A stretch of 64,000 bases of DNA, taken from NCBI GenBank assembly GCA_028571685.1, contig CM053142.1:69775296-69839295 (forward strand). The letters run 5' to 3'. Position numbers and translations under genes: made by a program. Below are positions 54,096 through 64,000 of this stretch, one piece after another. The notes under the pieces are model-generated. The model was not told the DNA's origin and searched no databases. It worked only from the letters and a program-made list of their open reading frames with translations. Numbering within the stretch: position 1 is the first letter of the stretch; each line of letters starts with the position of its first letter. The stretch comes from Heterohyrax brucei. Taxonomy: Eukaryota; Chordata; Mammalia; Hyracoidea; Procaviidae.

Positions 54096-54915
54096 CTGTG
54101 GTTGGGTAGATCACTTTTATGTGGCCTTTCTAGCCATTATCTTATAACTCCACTAAATCACTGAGTGAGACCAAGCAAATAAGGTGTTTGTGATCCACCA
54201 AGGGGACTGGACCGCTTGATAATAATGCAAGTAGGACATGTGGCACTCTTGTGAGAGGCAGGGCTATGCAAATAGGTATGTGAAATCCTAGTAAAGGGAT
54301 TGGTCAGTTTTGCCATTCTACTAGGCTTAAAATGAGCCATCCAGCCACAGAAAGGTTGGACCTCACTGACACCAAGAAGAGCTGAGAGTAGAACGTGTCC
54401 TTTGTACCTGGGGACACTGTGCTGAGAATCTCCTACATCCAGGAGACAGACAGAGCTGTAGCACTGGAGACTGAAATGGTGAGAAGCAACGATAGAGAAA
54501 TAGTAGCAGCAGAACCAAGAGACCAGTGTAAGACAGTGTGGTGGCCTTGCCAGCCCACAGAGTGGAAGAGCTCAGCGCCTTCAGACTGAGGCATCCTGAC
54601 AAAAGGGGGTGCCTCTGGGCACTTGCCAGCAGAGCTAAGGAGCTTTGTAACACTTGCCAGAGTAGAGGAGAGGCCAGATGGAGCAGTCCAGAGGCCAAGG
54701 GAGAGGCTTGCCTACAAGAATGACCAAAGAGTTGTCCTGACCAAAGAGCTGTATCCTCAGTTGTTCCTGATCCTAAGTTGTAACCTGTTACTTCCCTAAT
54801 AAACCCCATAACCATGAGTATAGTCTGAGAGTTCCCTGTGGCCATTGAAATGAATTACTGAACCCAGCAGAAACGTAGAGAACGCTGTAAGAGGGAAAGC
54901 TGTTGTCAGAATTGG
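54096..54915 (+). mobile_element. Candidate ERV LTR
   Basis: About 820 bp, TG start (TGTGGTTGGG), an 'aataaaccccataaccatga' polyadenylation-like site at 54,802, and ending near gagagca. Layout suggests an LTR; family unknown and boundaries approximate. Confidence 0.45.
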
Positions 54916-55394
54916 TGGAAAGATTGGAGAGCACAAGTATGTCTGACCTTTACCTCAGGAATCAGCCTTGGGCTGTTGATCTTGATTCTTCTTCCCCTTT
55001 GTAAAGTTGAAGGAGATCCTACATACCTGCTGCACCATCTTTACATTCACTAAGTTCACATACAAGAAAAACAAGCCAAGATGTCCATTTTTATTCCCAC
55101 TAATTTCCCTTGAGATTGTAGCCAGTGCAATAAGTAAAACGATGCTCCATAATGTTTTCAACTGCTGGTGTTTCAAAAGTAGATCACCAGATCTTTCAAG
55201 GCATATCTGGATGGATTCAAACCTCCAGTTTTTTGGTTAGGAGGTGAGTATGTTAACCTAGGAGAAATCTTTAGAGACTTTGTAATACAGTCCTTTCCAG
55301 ATTCCCTTTTTTCTTTCACTGTGATCCACTGTAAGAATATGTTTTATATCAGAACCCAATGCATCCACAAGTACTTGAATATATGTATATATAT

Positions 55395-55550
55395 TTCAAA
55401 CCAAACCTTGCCATTGAATTGATTCCAACTATTAGCAGCCTTACAGGACAGAGTAGAACTTAATAAGGTTTCTAAGGATTGGTTGGTTGGTAGAATTGAA
55501 ATGCTGACTTCAAGAGCTGAGCTCTTGAGCACTGCACCACAAGTGTTTCA
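55395..55550 (-). mobile_element. Afrotherian SINE, degenerate
   Basis: 'tgccattgaattgattccaa' to 'gagcactgcaccacaagtgt'. Confidence 0.75.
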
Positions 55551-55681
55551 GTTGAAAAAAAACTTTCCCTAAATGATACCCCAGGTAAGGGTGATGGCAC
55601 TTTTGTAGTTTCTATTCTGTTTTGTTCTTTGTTGTTGATCTCAATCCACAAAATTGGTTTCAATATCCCTAATATATCCCA

Positions 55682-55875
55682 AAGGAGCCCTGGTGCCACA
55701 GCGGTTAAGCACTGAGCTGCTAACCAAAAGGTCAGTGGTACAAATCCACCAGTTGCCTTGTGGGATATAGATGTGGCAGTTGGCTTCTGTAAAGATTACA
55801 ACCTTGGAAACCCTATGGGATAGTCATACTTCTATAGTGTAGCTGAGTCAGAATCAACTCAACAGCAATGTATTT
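55682..55875 (+). mobile_element. Afrotherian SINE, longer variant
   Basis: 'gagccctggtgccacagcgg' to 'cagaatcaactcaacagcaa', with an extra internal 'aaagattacaaccttggaaa' block. Confidence 0.88.
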
Positions 55876-56129
55876 TTAAATATATCCTGACTCACAATTT
55901 AAATATATGTATGTGTGTGTGTATATACACATATAATACTGTCTATCATTTTATAAGCATGAAAACCAAGCAGTGAAGAAAAGTCAAGAGTATTTCTGTA
56001 TATTAGAACATACCTACTGAAATCATTATGTACCTTGTGCACTGTTTCTTATTTTTTATCATCCTGTGAACTCTCCACTGCTTGTACAATAAAGCATGAT
56101 CTCTTTTGCTAGAATAATCTAAACCAGGC

Positions 56130-56670
56130 TTTTCCTTCCTGGCTCACATAGAACTACTCCCCTCCCACCCTCTTCACTCTCACTTCCATGTCCTCTCTTG
56201 CTTAACTGATCTCATTGCTATCGTTTCCTGAACATACCATGTTTGCTCACCTGAAGGTTTTGTACAGACTAAAATGTCATTCATCTCTTATATACCTTCA
56301 AACCTAAATTAAACATCACTTTCTCCAGAAAGCTTCTATTTCCCTAAGAACTAGTAACATCTTCCTCTATGCTCCCACTACCTTTTTCATATTGCAGGTT
56401 TAGTTCTTTACACAATACATAATACATTCTGCTGTTTATTGGCAGGTCTATTTTGCTTACTGGAAACTGTCGTGGCGTAGTGGTTAAGTGTTACAGCTAC
56501 TAACCAAGAGGTCGCTATGAGTTGGCTATGATTCTTTGTTTTTTTGTTTTTCCTTACTACAAAGAACTACCAAGTACAAGAAACGTGTTTGTACCTTCCC
56601 AGCATCTAGAACAGTTTCCAGGCTATAATCAAAGTTCAGTACTATTTTTGTTAAATGAGTGATCATTTTA
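56130..56670 (+). mobile_element. L2 LINE 3' fragment with nested SINE piece
   Basis: 'gaactactcccctcccaccc', 'gtttgctcacctgaaggttt' and 'ccagcatctagaacagtttc' in L2 order; a deleted SINE (56,460-56,535) is inside. Confidence 0.65.
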
Positions 56671-56691
56671 GCCCCCCTTTGCAGGAATGGA

Positions 56692-56850
56692 AACCGTGGT
56701 GGCACAAGTGGTTAAGAGCTATGTCTGCTAACCAAAAGGTCACCAGTTCAAATCCACCAGGTGCTCCTCACAAACTCTATAGGGCAGTTCTGCTCTGACC
56801 TATAGTGTGCTATAAATCAGAACAGACTCAACAGAAGTGGGTTTGTGTTC
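56692..56850 (+). mobile_element. Afrotherian SINE
   Basis: 'ggaaaccgtggtggcacaag' to 'aacagactcaacagaagtgg'. Confidence 0.92.
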
Positions 56851-56867
56851 AGTTTACAGGAATAATG

Positions 56868-57037
56868 GGAACCCTGGTGGCATAGTGGTTAAGTGCTACA
56901 GCTGCTGAGCAGAAAGTCTGCAGTTCAACTCCACCAGGTACTCCTTGGAATCTCTGTGGGATAGTTCTACTCTGTCTATTGGGTCACTATGAGTCAGAAT
57001 CGACTTGGCAGCAGTCAGTTTTTTTTTTTTTTTTTTT
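56868..57037 (+). mobile_element. Afrotherian SINE with T-rich tail
   Basis: 'gggaaccctggtggcatagt' to 'cgacttggcagcagtcag' followed by about 19 T. Confidence 0.93.
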
Positions 57038-57059
57038 AATAGGGATAATACGTTCTTTA

Positions 57060-57838
57060 CCAATCGAGAACGTTAACAATGTCTTAGCTAGAGTTCACCA
57101 CGGCTCACCACTGGAGGGTAGTAGCTACACAGCTGGGAGAGGTTCTGGGCTAGAGAGTGGATTGACTCTTCTAGAAATTAAGTTTATTTTCTCATATGTG
57201 TGACTTTCCAAGTATATGAGATTAGAAAGCTTGTGCGTGATTTAGCAAAGTTCAGCAAGAGCACTGTTGTTGTATATGATGGAAGCCTCGCTCACCTCAA
57301 ATCTTGATTGTTTTTAAGTTTAAATAAAAAAAATAAAAGTCATGGGTTTTTTGATTGTCCCCTACCAGTAACACTTGCCAGCTTTTTCTTTTGAGCTGCG
57401 CACAAAAAATTATTTATCACGGATTCTTATTCCAGCTAGTTTAAATGTTTCTCATTATACTCTTACCCATCATAAAGTGATAGTTGTTCAAGTATAATTT
57501 TCTTAAATTCTGGAGTTTCTACGATGTGCTTTATATACTTTAACAAGTGGTAACAATTGTAATGAGATTTGAATCATAGCTAATGTATTTCCTTAGGTAG
57601 ACTGGACCTTAGGGATCTTGCAGTTTGAATCCTAATTTCAGATATGAGAGACTTGAATCCTGAATATAATAAATCGTTTGTCCAAAGACCTTTCAGCTAT
57701 AGCTGGTTGTACAGTTACAACTGGAACCTAGCGTCTTATGATTTGAAAACTCCACTATGCTACGTTATCTAGTACAAGAAATTAGTTTAAAAAAAGTACA
57801 CTTGTGTAGTTTTGCACATATGTTTATATTTTTACTTA
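57060..57838. other. Unannotated intergenic stretch
   Basis: Possible MIR traces near 57,600-57,760; no gene seen. Confidence 0.4.
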
Positions 57839-57839
57839 A

Positions 57840-58000
57840 TATACACCCTAAGGATGACTTCATGAGTATGCATAGATGGAATATTTACTGCAATACTTTT
57901 TGTAATTAAAAATGTAATTAAATGTCCATCAATCTGGTACTGATAAAATAAGTTGTGGTACATCCATCAGTGAAGGACTATGTGCCTGAAAAAAATTGAG
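57840..58000 (+). mobile_element. L1 3' UTR fragment
   Basis: 'aatgtccatcaatctggtac' and 'gtggtacatccatcagtgaa' are old L1 3' UTR. Confidence 0.7.
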
Positions 58001-58032
58001 ATTGATCAATGTGTGCTGACATCAGGGGCAGA

Positions 58033-58190
58033 TTCACCAGCAAGCAAGGTAAGCACAGGTATGCTTGCACTGTATTTACTAATCTGTAGTAACAAATTTC
58101 ACATAGGTTTCAACACAGTAAGCAAGGTAAGCACAGGCTTACTTATGCTTACTTACTTGCAGTGACTAGTTTCACGTGGGTGTAAAATTG
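58033..58190. repeat. Local tandem duplication
   Basis: 'agcaaggtaagcacagg' starts two adjacent diverged copies (about 58,038 and 58,121) each followed by a 'caaatttcacataggt' / 'ctagtttcacgtgggt' half. Confidence 0.6.
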
Positions 58191-58984
58191 GTCTCTACAG
58201 ATTAGTAAGCAAGCCCAACGAAGCCCATGTTTACCTTGTTTACTGGGTAATCCCTCCCTATCAGGGACTGTAAATTTGAAAAGAGACTGTGATTCTGTAG
58301 GAAGGTGCTTTGGGACTGGGAGAGAGACAGATGCCAGTCATACCTAGAAGTGGAATCAATCTTTGATGTGGTGAGAAAATGTGAAGTTATTCACTACAGA
58401 TGAGCTGGTAACCAAGGTGAACTCTGGATAATCCACCGTTGGCTGATATGGAAAGATATATTAATAAGGAGAAAATGCAAGGTATAGAAGAAAAGTGTAT
58501 CAGGTCGTTTGTGTAAAAAGGTAACATAAAACATATGGGATTGATAGGCATAAAATAATTATGAAACTATTCGAGACACTTAGGGGCTGTTACTTCTGGA
58601 AAAGATAAAAGAAAGGAAACTTTTTCATTTTATACCCTTCATGTTAGTTTTTTAGCACTAACAATAACTTTCAACAGTATATCAAGAAACGAAATTTTAA
58701 AGCATGTAAAATAACTATTGCTTATGGATGCATATGTACATAATAAGAATATAAAAACATGTATGACAAGAAAAGTATAAAAATGTGTACAAGAAGTATG
58801 CCAAGAGTTCCTATTTTTATGTTTTATTTTTTTTTTAAATACTTGAAGCAAATATAGCAAAATATTAAGACCTTGATAAAACTGATTAGTTATAACTGGA
58901 TAACAATTTATGTTAATTACATTACTTTGCATACTCATTGTCTGTTTTAAACATTTTGTAATAATTGAGAATAAGAGTCCATGA
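58191..58984. other. Unannotated AT-rich stretch
   Basis: No gene seen; the AT-rich minus-strand frame 58,639-59,001 has no recognisable domain. Confidence 0.4.
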
Positions 58985-59155
58985 GATGAAGAAAAAAGCA
59001 AATCATGAAGAACTGAGGAAGTAAAACAAGAGTGTGCTGTAACAGGATGAGGAGAGCAGATACAGTTGCAGAGAGGTGGGCGCTCAGGGTTTTATATGGA
59101 AAATTGACTTGGATTGTAAACTTTCACTTAATCAGAACCAAAAAATTTTTTTAAA
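58985..59155 (+). mobile_element. L1 3' UTR end
   Basis: 'tgacttggattgtaaacttt' and terminal A-rich tail, same family as 17,390-17,437. Confidence 0.75.
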
Positions 59156-59284
59156 TAATAATGAAGAATGACCTGACATATTATTGAGCAATGAAAGTTG
59201 CAGAGTTGATTATGTATATAATTTATAATAACTGTTTATAATATGCAAAAGCATGCACTACACATGAATACTTATCCACTTAAC

Positions 59285-59480
59285 TTGCTGCTGTTCTTGG
59301 TTGCCCTCAAGTCACTTCTGACTTCTGATGGCCATGTGTGTGCAGAGTAGAACTGCTCCAGAGGGTTTTCAAGGTTCTGACCCTTCATGAGCAGATCACA
59401 AAGCCACTTCTAAGTGGATTTTAATAGCCAGCCTTTCGGCTTGTAGTACTTGATTGTTTGTGCCACTCAGGGTCTCCTGT
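59285..59480 (-). mobile_element. Afrotherian SINE, longer variant
   Basis: 'cttggttgccctcaagtcac' to 'tgtttgtgccactcagggtc'. Confidence 0.8.
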
Positions 59481-59839
59481 ACTTGTAACTAAACTTTAAA
59501 AAATTGAAACAGATATACACCTACCAGTTAATCATAGTCATCTCTTTGGAATTAGAATTGGCAGAGGTGCAGTAGAGAATTTTAACTTTTTTCTACCTTA
59601 CACATGTCTGTGTGAGCATATATTAGTTTTGTAATTAAAAAATAAATGTTTTTGAAAGTTAAAAACACTATAGCAGTCTCATGATTTCATACCTTTTTAA
59701 TTATTTGATTAATAAAAAAGAAAGTCAATCATCCACCTAACTCTTACCATCCATGCTCCTTGCTCTCCAGTGTTGTTCCACAGCTGCTGTGTCTGGTTAA
59801 ACTGGCCCAGCTTGTAACTTTGACAAACTCTATATCTGA

Positions 59840-59965
59840 GGGACAGTGAATTCAAACTTTATCTGATTTATTTACTGCTGTGACCCCAACAACTGGGACG
59901 GTGCCTGGCACACAGTAAGTAGTCATTTGATGCTCGCCATTGCCGTGAATGATAACCTAGAGTCT
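59840..59965 (+). mobile_element. L2 LINE 3' end fragment
   Basis: 'ggtgcctggcacacagtaag' and 'agtcatttgatgctc'. Confidence 0.65.
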
Positions 59966-60414
59966 GAGAGAAAAAAAAGACTGAGAGAGACCTAGAATTA
60001 AATGCCATGGAATCAGAGTCACCTCAACATTTGTGGAGAAGGTTCTATCAGGTCCTACATCCTTGAAAAGCAAAGGATTATGTTTCACTTGGAGACATTG
60101 CCTTGAAGTTCCAGATGAGAGATCTGAGTTAGGATTCTGTTTGCTGGTAATTTAAGGAAAATATCTTTTCCTCCTAGTTGTCCCAGCCATGACAGCAACA
60201 GATCCATAATGATTTTGCCCTGGTGGAGGTCTGCAACAATGACTCATTCTTTGGGAATCTCCTTCCATTCCCAGGATTTGAGGAATGTAGCAGGTGCTGG
60301 ATGTAATTAGAACAATCAGACATAAAACTAAAGATTTTTTTTCCCTTTAACTCTGTCATGCACTGCCACACCACCAAATCCAACTACAGAAATTTCTAGT
60401 CCACCTTGTAATTA
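59966..60414. other. Unannotated intergenic stretch
   Basis: No exon or repeat recognised. Confidence 0.4.
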
Positions 60415-60560
60415 CGGGAAACGCTGGTAGCATCATGGTTAAGTGCTACACCTGCTAATCAAAAGGTCAGCAGTTCAAATCCACCAGGTGCTCTTTGGAA
60501 CTCTGTGGGGCACTTCTACTCTGACATACAGGGTTACTATGAGCAGTGGGTTTGATTTAG
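60415..60560 (+). mobile_element. Afrotherian SINE
   Basis: 'gggaaacgctggtagcatca' to 'gggttactatgagcagtggg'. Confidence 0.9.
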
Positions 60561-60629
60561 GCACTGTAGTTACCAGCAGGGGTATCACTGGGGACACTGG
60601 AGTGTGGGGTGGCACAAAGAATATGGACT

Positions 60630-60735
60630 GCAGTGGGTAACACTGTCAGCGGGGTGACATCAAAATGACTGTCTATAAAACTGCACTGGGTGACACTGTC
60701 AGAGGGGTGACATCAAAATGACTGTCTATAAAATT
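60630..60735. repeat. 53-bp tandem duplication
   Basis: 60,630-60,682 and 60,683-60,735 share 'ggggtgacatcaaaatgact' and differ at only a few bases. Confidence 0.92.
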
Positions 60736-60855
60736 TGTATGCAGTGTTTCAGTAGAAATGTATTGGTTTGTACAAAAATATCCCTGTAGTTAGTTAGAAC
60801 AACAGAAGTATTTTTCACAAGTCCAGCTTACGTTTGTCAATATACCTAACCTACC

Positions 60856-61010
60856 GAAGAACCCACTGCTGTCCAGTTGATTCCGACTCACAACGACCCC
60901 ATAGGATTTCCAAGGCTGTAAATCTCTACAGAAGCAGAAGGCCTCTGGTGGTTTCTGAACTGCCAACCTTTCAGTTAGTAGTGAATCGTTGTAACCACCA
61001 GGCTTCTATC
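60856..61010 (-). mobile_element. Afrotherian SINE
   Basis: 'gaacccactgctgtccagtt' to 'cgttgtaaccaccaggcttc'. Confidence 0.88.
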
Positions 61011-61069
61011 AATATAAGTGCAATGCTAAAACACTATGCTAGTTTGTTTTTTGAACCGTCTGGTGTGCT

Positions 61070-61306
61070 CCGCAACCCTGGTGGGGTAGCGGGTTAAGTG
61101 CTGTGTCTGCTAATCAAAAGTACAGCCATTCAAATCCACTAAGTGCTCCTTGGAAACTCTGTGGGGCAGTTCTACCCTGACCTGTAGGTTTGCTACGAGT
61201 CAGACGTGACTCCACAGAAGTGAGTTAACGAACTCTGTGGGGCAGTTCTACCCTGACCTGTAGGGTTGCTACGAGTCAGACGTGACTCCACAGAAGTGAG
61301 TTAACG
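61070..61306 (+). mobile_element. Afrotherian SINE with a 76-bp tandem duplication of its 3' half
   Basis: SINE head at 61,076; 61,155-61,230 and 61,231-61,306 are near-identical (one base difference seen), each ending 'ctccacagaagtgagttaac'. Confidence 0.93.
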
Positions 61307-61309
61307 TGC

Positions 61310-61620
61310 TCCAGAAACCGTGGTGGCATCATGGTTAAGTGCTACCTGTACTAACCAAAAGGTCTGCAGTTCAAATTCCCAAAGAGCACCTTGGAAACTT
61401 TATGGAGCAGTTCTACTCTATCCTGCAGGGGCGCTATGAGTCAGAATCAACTTGACAGTGACGATTATAATGCGTTCCGTTGAGAACTGTCATTATTACC
61501 CAGTGCTCACTCTACGGGGCAATTTTACTCTCTCCTGAAGGGACGCTATGAGTCAGAATCAACTTGATGGTGATGAGTTTATTGCGTTGCATTCAGAGGT
61601 GTCATTATTACCTGGTTACA
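61310..61620 (+). mobile_element. Afrotherian SINE with a second tandem duplication of its 3' half
   Basis: SINE 'cagaaaccgtggtggcatca' onward; the 3' half with flank (about 61,404-61,506) recurs diverged at about 61,510-61,614, each ending 'gtcattattacc'. Confidence 0.85.
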
Positions 61621-61689
61621 ACAATGCTCACACTTCAAATCACATGAGTTCGTTTTGTTTTCGTTACTGCGGGTGTTTTCAGACAGGAC

Positions 61690-62250
61690 TGCCAATTAAG
61701 TCCTCAAACCCATCCTAGAAAAAGTGCTACATACGTCAGTGCTGAATATCACTATGTTCACTTTGGACATACTTCCAAGTACTCTTTTGGGAAGCTGTGC
61801 ACCGACATCAGGACCTAGTTCACCCTTCAAAGCAATTTTGGAGCTCTTTTTCTGGAATGGCCATCAGAGCTGTCTTTGTATTACCCCTGATGTCCTGAAT
61901 ATCATCAAAATGTCTTCCTTTAGATGCTTCTTTTATCTTTAGGTAAAGAAAAAAGCCGCTGGGGGACCAGATCAGGTGAGTAGAGAGAGTGTTCCAATAG
62001 AGTTATTTGCTTACTGGTTAAAAACTCCCTCACAAACAACTATACTATTAAATTCACAAATTGGCCACTGTGCCACCAGAGCAATGGCCATTCCAGAAAG
62101 AATTCCAAAATTGCTTTGAAGAGTGAACTAGGCGCTGGCATCGGTGCATAGCTTCCTAAGGGGACTACTTGGAAGGTGACTGTAGTGATATTCATCAATG
62201 AAATATGTAGCACTTGAAACAATTAAGTTTGCGGACTTAATTTTTGTGCC
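61690..62250. mobile_element. Mariner-derived MITE with long inverted arms, copy 3
   Basis: Best-preserved copy. Left arm 'gaagctgtgcaccgacatca', right arm 'tgatgc'-type complement 'tggcatcggtgcatagcttc'; ends carry the ATTAAGT / ACTTAAT terminal motif. Confidence 0.85.
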
Positions 62251-62499
62251 TTGTGGGCTTTGATTTTTTTCAAATTTCTGGTGTTTTTAAACCACAGTAA
62301 TGTGGTGATTAATATTTGCGAACCTGTATCAATCAGTTTCTTTTGAGAATGAATAATTAAAGGAAATGAAGCAGTGATAGATATATGGGAATTATGATTT
62401 ATAGGTAGTAGTACAACAACAAACATGTATTTAATCCGTCAGTATCCAGGGTTTTCAAAGACATGAGGCAATGAGGACCTATGGGAGTCTGGCAGTTCC

Positions 62500-62720
62500 T
62501 AGGAAAGTTGGGAGTCCGTGGGTCATGCAAACAGTTAATGCACTCAGCGCTAACTGAAAGACTGGTGGTTCAAGGCCTCCCAGGGGTGCCTTGGAAGAAA
62601 GGCCTGGCACTCTACTTCCTCCAGAACCAGCCATTGAAAACCGTAAGGAGCACAGTTCTACTCTGACAGACATGGAATCACTATGAGTTGGAAATGACTT
62701 GATGGCAACTAGTTAGTAAA
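62500..62720 (+). mobile_element. Afrotherian SINE, longer variant
   Basis: 'agaaaggcctggcactctac' and 'cattgaaaaccgtaaggagc' to 'atgacttgatggcaactagt'. Confidence 0.88.
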
Positions 62721-62759
62721 GTGAGCTGTCTGGATGTTATCACACAGGAGTTCACTTGG

Positions 62760-63770
62760 TACTAAGACCCCTATAAATATTCAGTAAGTAAAATGCACTG
62801 GGAGTTTCACGGCAGCATTATTTATCATTTATAATAGCAAGACATTCAAAACAATGCCCCTCAACATTAGAACCAATAAATTGCAATGTAGTCATTTAAC
62901 AAGTCCCTGAATGGTGTAAATAGCTGAGCAGATGGATAACCTTAAGGCTGGCGGTTCAAACCCACCCAGAGGTGCCTGAGAAGGAAGACCTGGCAATCTG
63001 TTTCCAAAAGATCACAGACTTGGAAACCCTGTGAGACACTTCTACGCTGCACACACTGGGTCTACTCGACAGCAGCTAGCTACAGTAATAGTCATGTAAA
63101 GGAATAGTATGGGTAACACGACTGAACTATTGCTATGTGCATCAACATGGATAGATCACAAAAACACAATATTGAGTCAGGAAGAAAGTAGTGAAAAAGA
63201 AAGAAACAGAATTAGTCCATCTACACAAAGGTTAAAGACAGATAAATCTAAAATTGGACAGTTTATAAAACTTGCATAGGTGGCAGAACCATTTTTTTTT
63301 TAAGTTAAAAGATGATAAACACAAAATTCACAATTGTAGTTACTAGCAAAGGGGAGACCAGAGGGATCTCATGGTAGCCACAAAAGATGCTTGAGAAATA
63401 TTCATAGCATTTTACTTCTGAAATGGGTTACAAGTTTATGAATAACCGTTTTATTGTTATTTAAAACATACGTATTCTCATTATGCAATGATAAAGAACA
63501 ACAATGAACTTTGGAAACATAGTATGAAAGAATCTGGAAGGGGTTATGCTGAGTGAAATTAGTCAATTTCAAAAGAAGAAGTATTGTATGAGGTCACTAT
63601 TATAAGGATGCAAGAATAGGTTTAAACACAGAAGAAAACATTCTTTGATGGTTACAAGTGTGGGTGGGAGTAGAGGGGTATTCACTAATCAGATAATTAT
63701 TTTAGGTGAAAGTAGAGACAACACACAATACAGAAGAAGTCAGCGCAAATGGACTAGAAGTATTCTAAAT
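62760..63770 (+). mobile_element. Old L1 3' region, interrupted by a SINE
   Basis: 'gcattatttatcatttataa', 'tgtgcatcaacatggataga' and 'ggttatgctgagtgaaatta' of L1 3' UTR/ORF2 end. SINE inserted at about 62,905-63,090. Confidence 0.7.
62905..63090 (+). mobile_element. Afrotherian SINE, longer variant
   Basis: 'gctgagcagatggataacct' and 'gatcacagacttggaaaccc' to 'ctactcgacagcagctagct'. Confidence 0.8.
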
Positions 63771-63774
63771 AAAA

Positions 63775-64000
63775 CCAAACAGGGTCCGAGGCCTGGGGAA
63801 CACGGTTTCAGCTGACATCTGGGTAAACTGGGACAACAAAGTTTATTAAAATGTTCTGCATCCCAATTGGTAAGTGGCATCTGGTGTCCTAAAAGCTAGC
63901 AAACAGCCATCTAAGAAACAGCAATTTGTCTCAACCAACCTGGAGCAAAAAAGAAAGAAGAACATCAAAGACACAAGGAAAATATTAGCCCAAGAGATTG
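63775..64000 (+). mobile_element. L1 3' UTR, cut by the window end
   Basis: 'ggcctggggaacacggtttc', 'taagtggcatctggtgtcct' and 'gaagaacatcaaagacacaa'. Confidence 0.8.

Noticed and set aside
54363-54845. Minus-strand 160-codon frame
   Set aside because: Antisense to the candidate LTR at 54,096-54,915; Ser/Leu-rich with no recognisable domain.
52000-64000. C3AR1, the neighbour of NECAP1 on its 5' side in human
   Set aside because: Its large coding exon (over 400 codons) would be obvious and is absent; by human spacing it would start just beyond the window.

Overview
The window is mammalian nuclear DNA, almost certainly from an afrotherian and most likely an elephant. The evidence is repeat content: more than 20 copies of a tRNA-headed SINE whose tail matches an RTE (BovB-related) LINE, several pieces of that LINE, a distinctive L1 3' UTR, and a MaLR-type LTR family in about ten copies. 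These names rest on recognition by eye. No prokaryotic features are present.

Genes. One complete protein-coding gene is present: NECAP1 on the minus strand. It has eight coding exons from 51,670 down to 42,039 encoding 274 residues, with all splice junctions GT-AG and phases consistent. In human the next gene beyond the NECAP1 3' end is CLEC4A, a C-type lectin receptor. At the low-coordinate end there are two tandem copies of a CLEC4A/DCIR-like first exon, both minus strand: one with ATG and splice donor (3,171-3,252) and one broken (18,713-18,784). Their downstream exons are outside the window or lost.

Layout. 1-4.6 kb: CLEC4A-like 5' exon inside duplicated DNA. 5.2-12.6 kb: nested retroelements (RTE LINE containing an L1 with no poly(A) tail, the L1 containing a class II solo LTR, and the RTE also holding a MaLR LTR). 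12.98-16.1 kb: a young, internally deleted class II provirus whose two LTRs differ at about 4 of 385 bases. It encodes an in-frame dUTPase/envelope-TM fusion reading frame and carries a GC-rich insert. 18.4-19.6 kb: second CLEC4A-like copy. 21.2-24.6 kb: fold-back LTR and one arm of an inverted duplication whose partner is at 37.35-39.66 kb; both arms keep an identical 21-bp CTCF-like motif in convergent orientation. 26.4-36.2 kb: RTE, L1, LTR, ERVL, Tigger and MER5-like debris. 41-52 kb: NECAP1 with its promoter, which has four same-strand YY1-type motifs. 52-64 kb: intergenic DNA rich in SINEs with a mariner-derived MITE and clustered short tandem duplications.

The main biology is a housekeeping endocytosis gene next to a duplicating and decaying lectin-receptor cluster that has been heavily invaded by retroelements. 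Age and identity estimates were made by eye; family names need a RepeatMasker/Repbase comparison.
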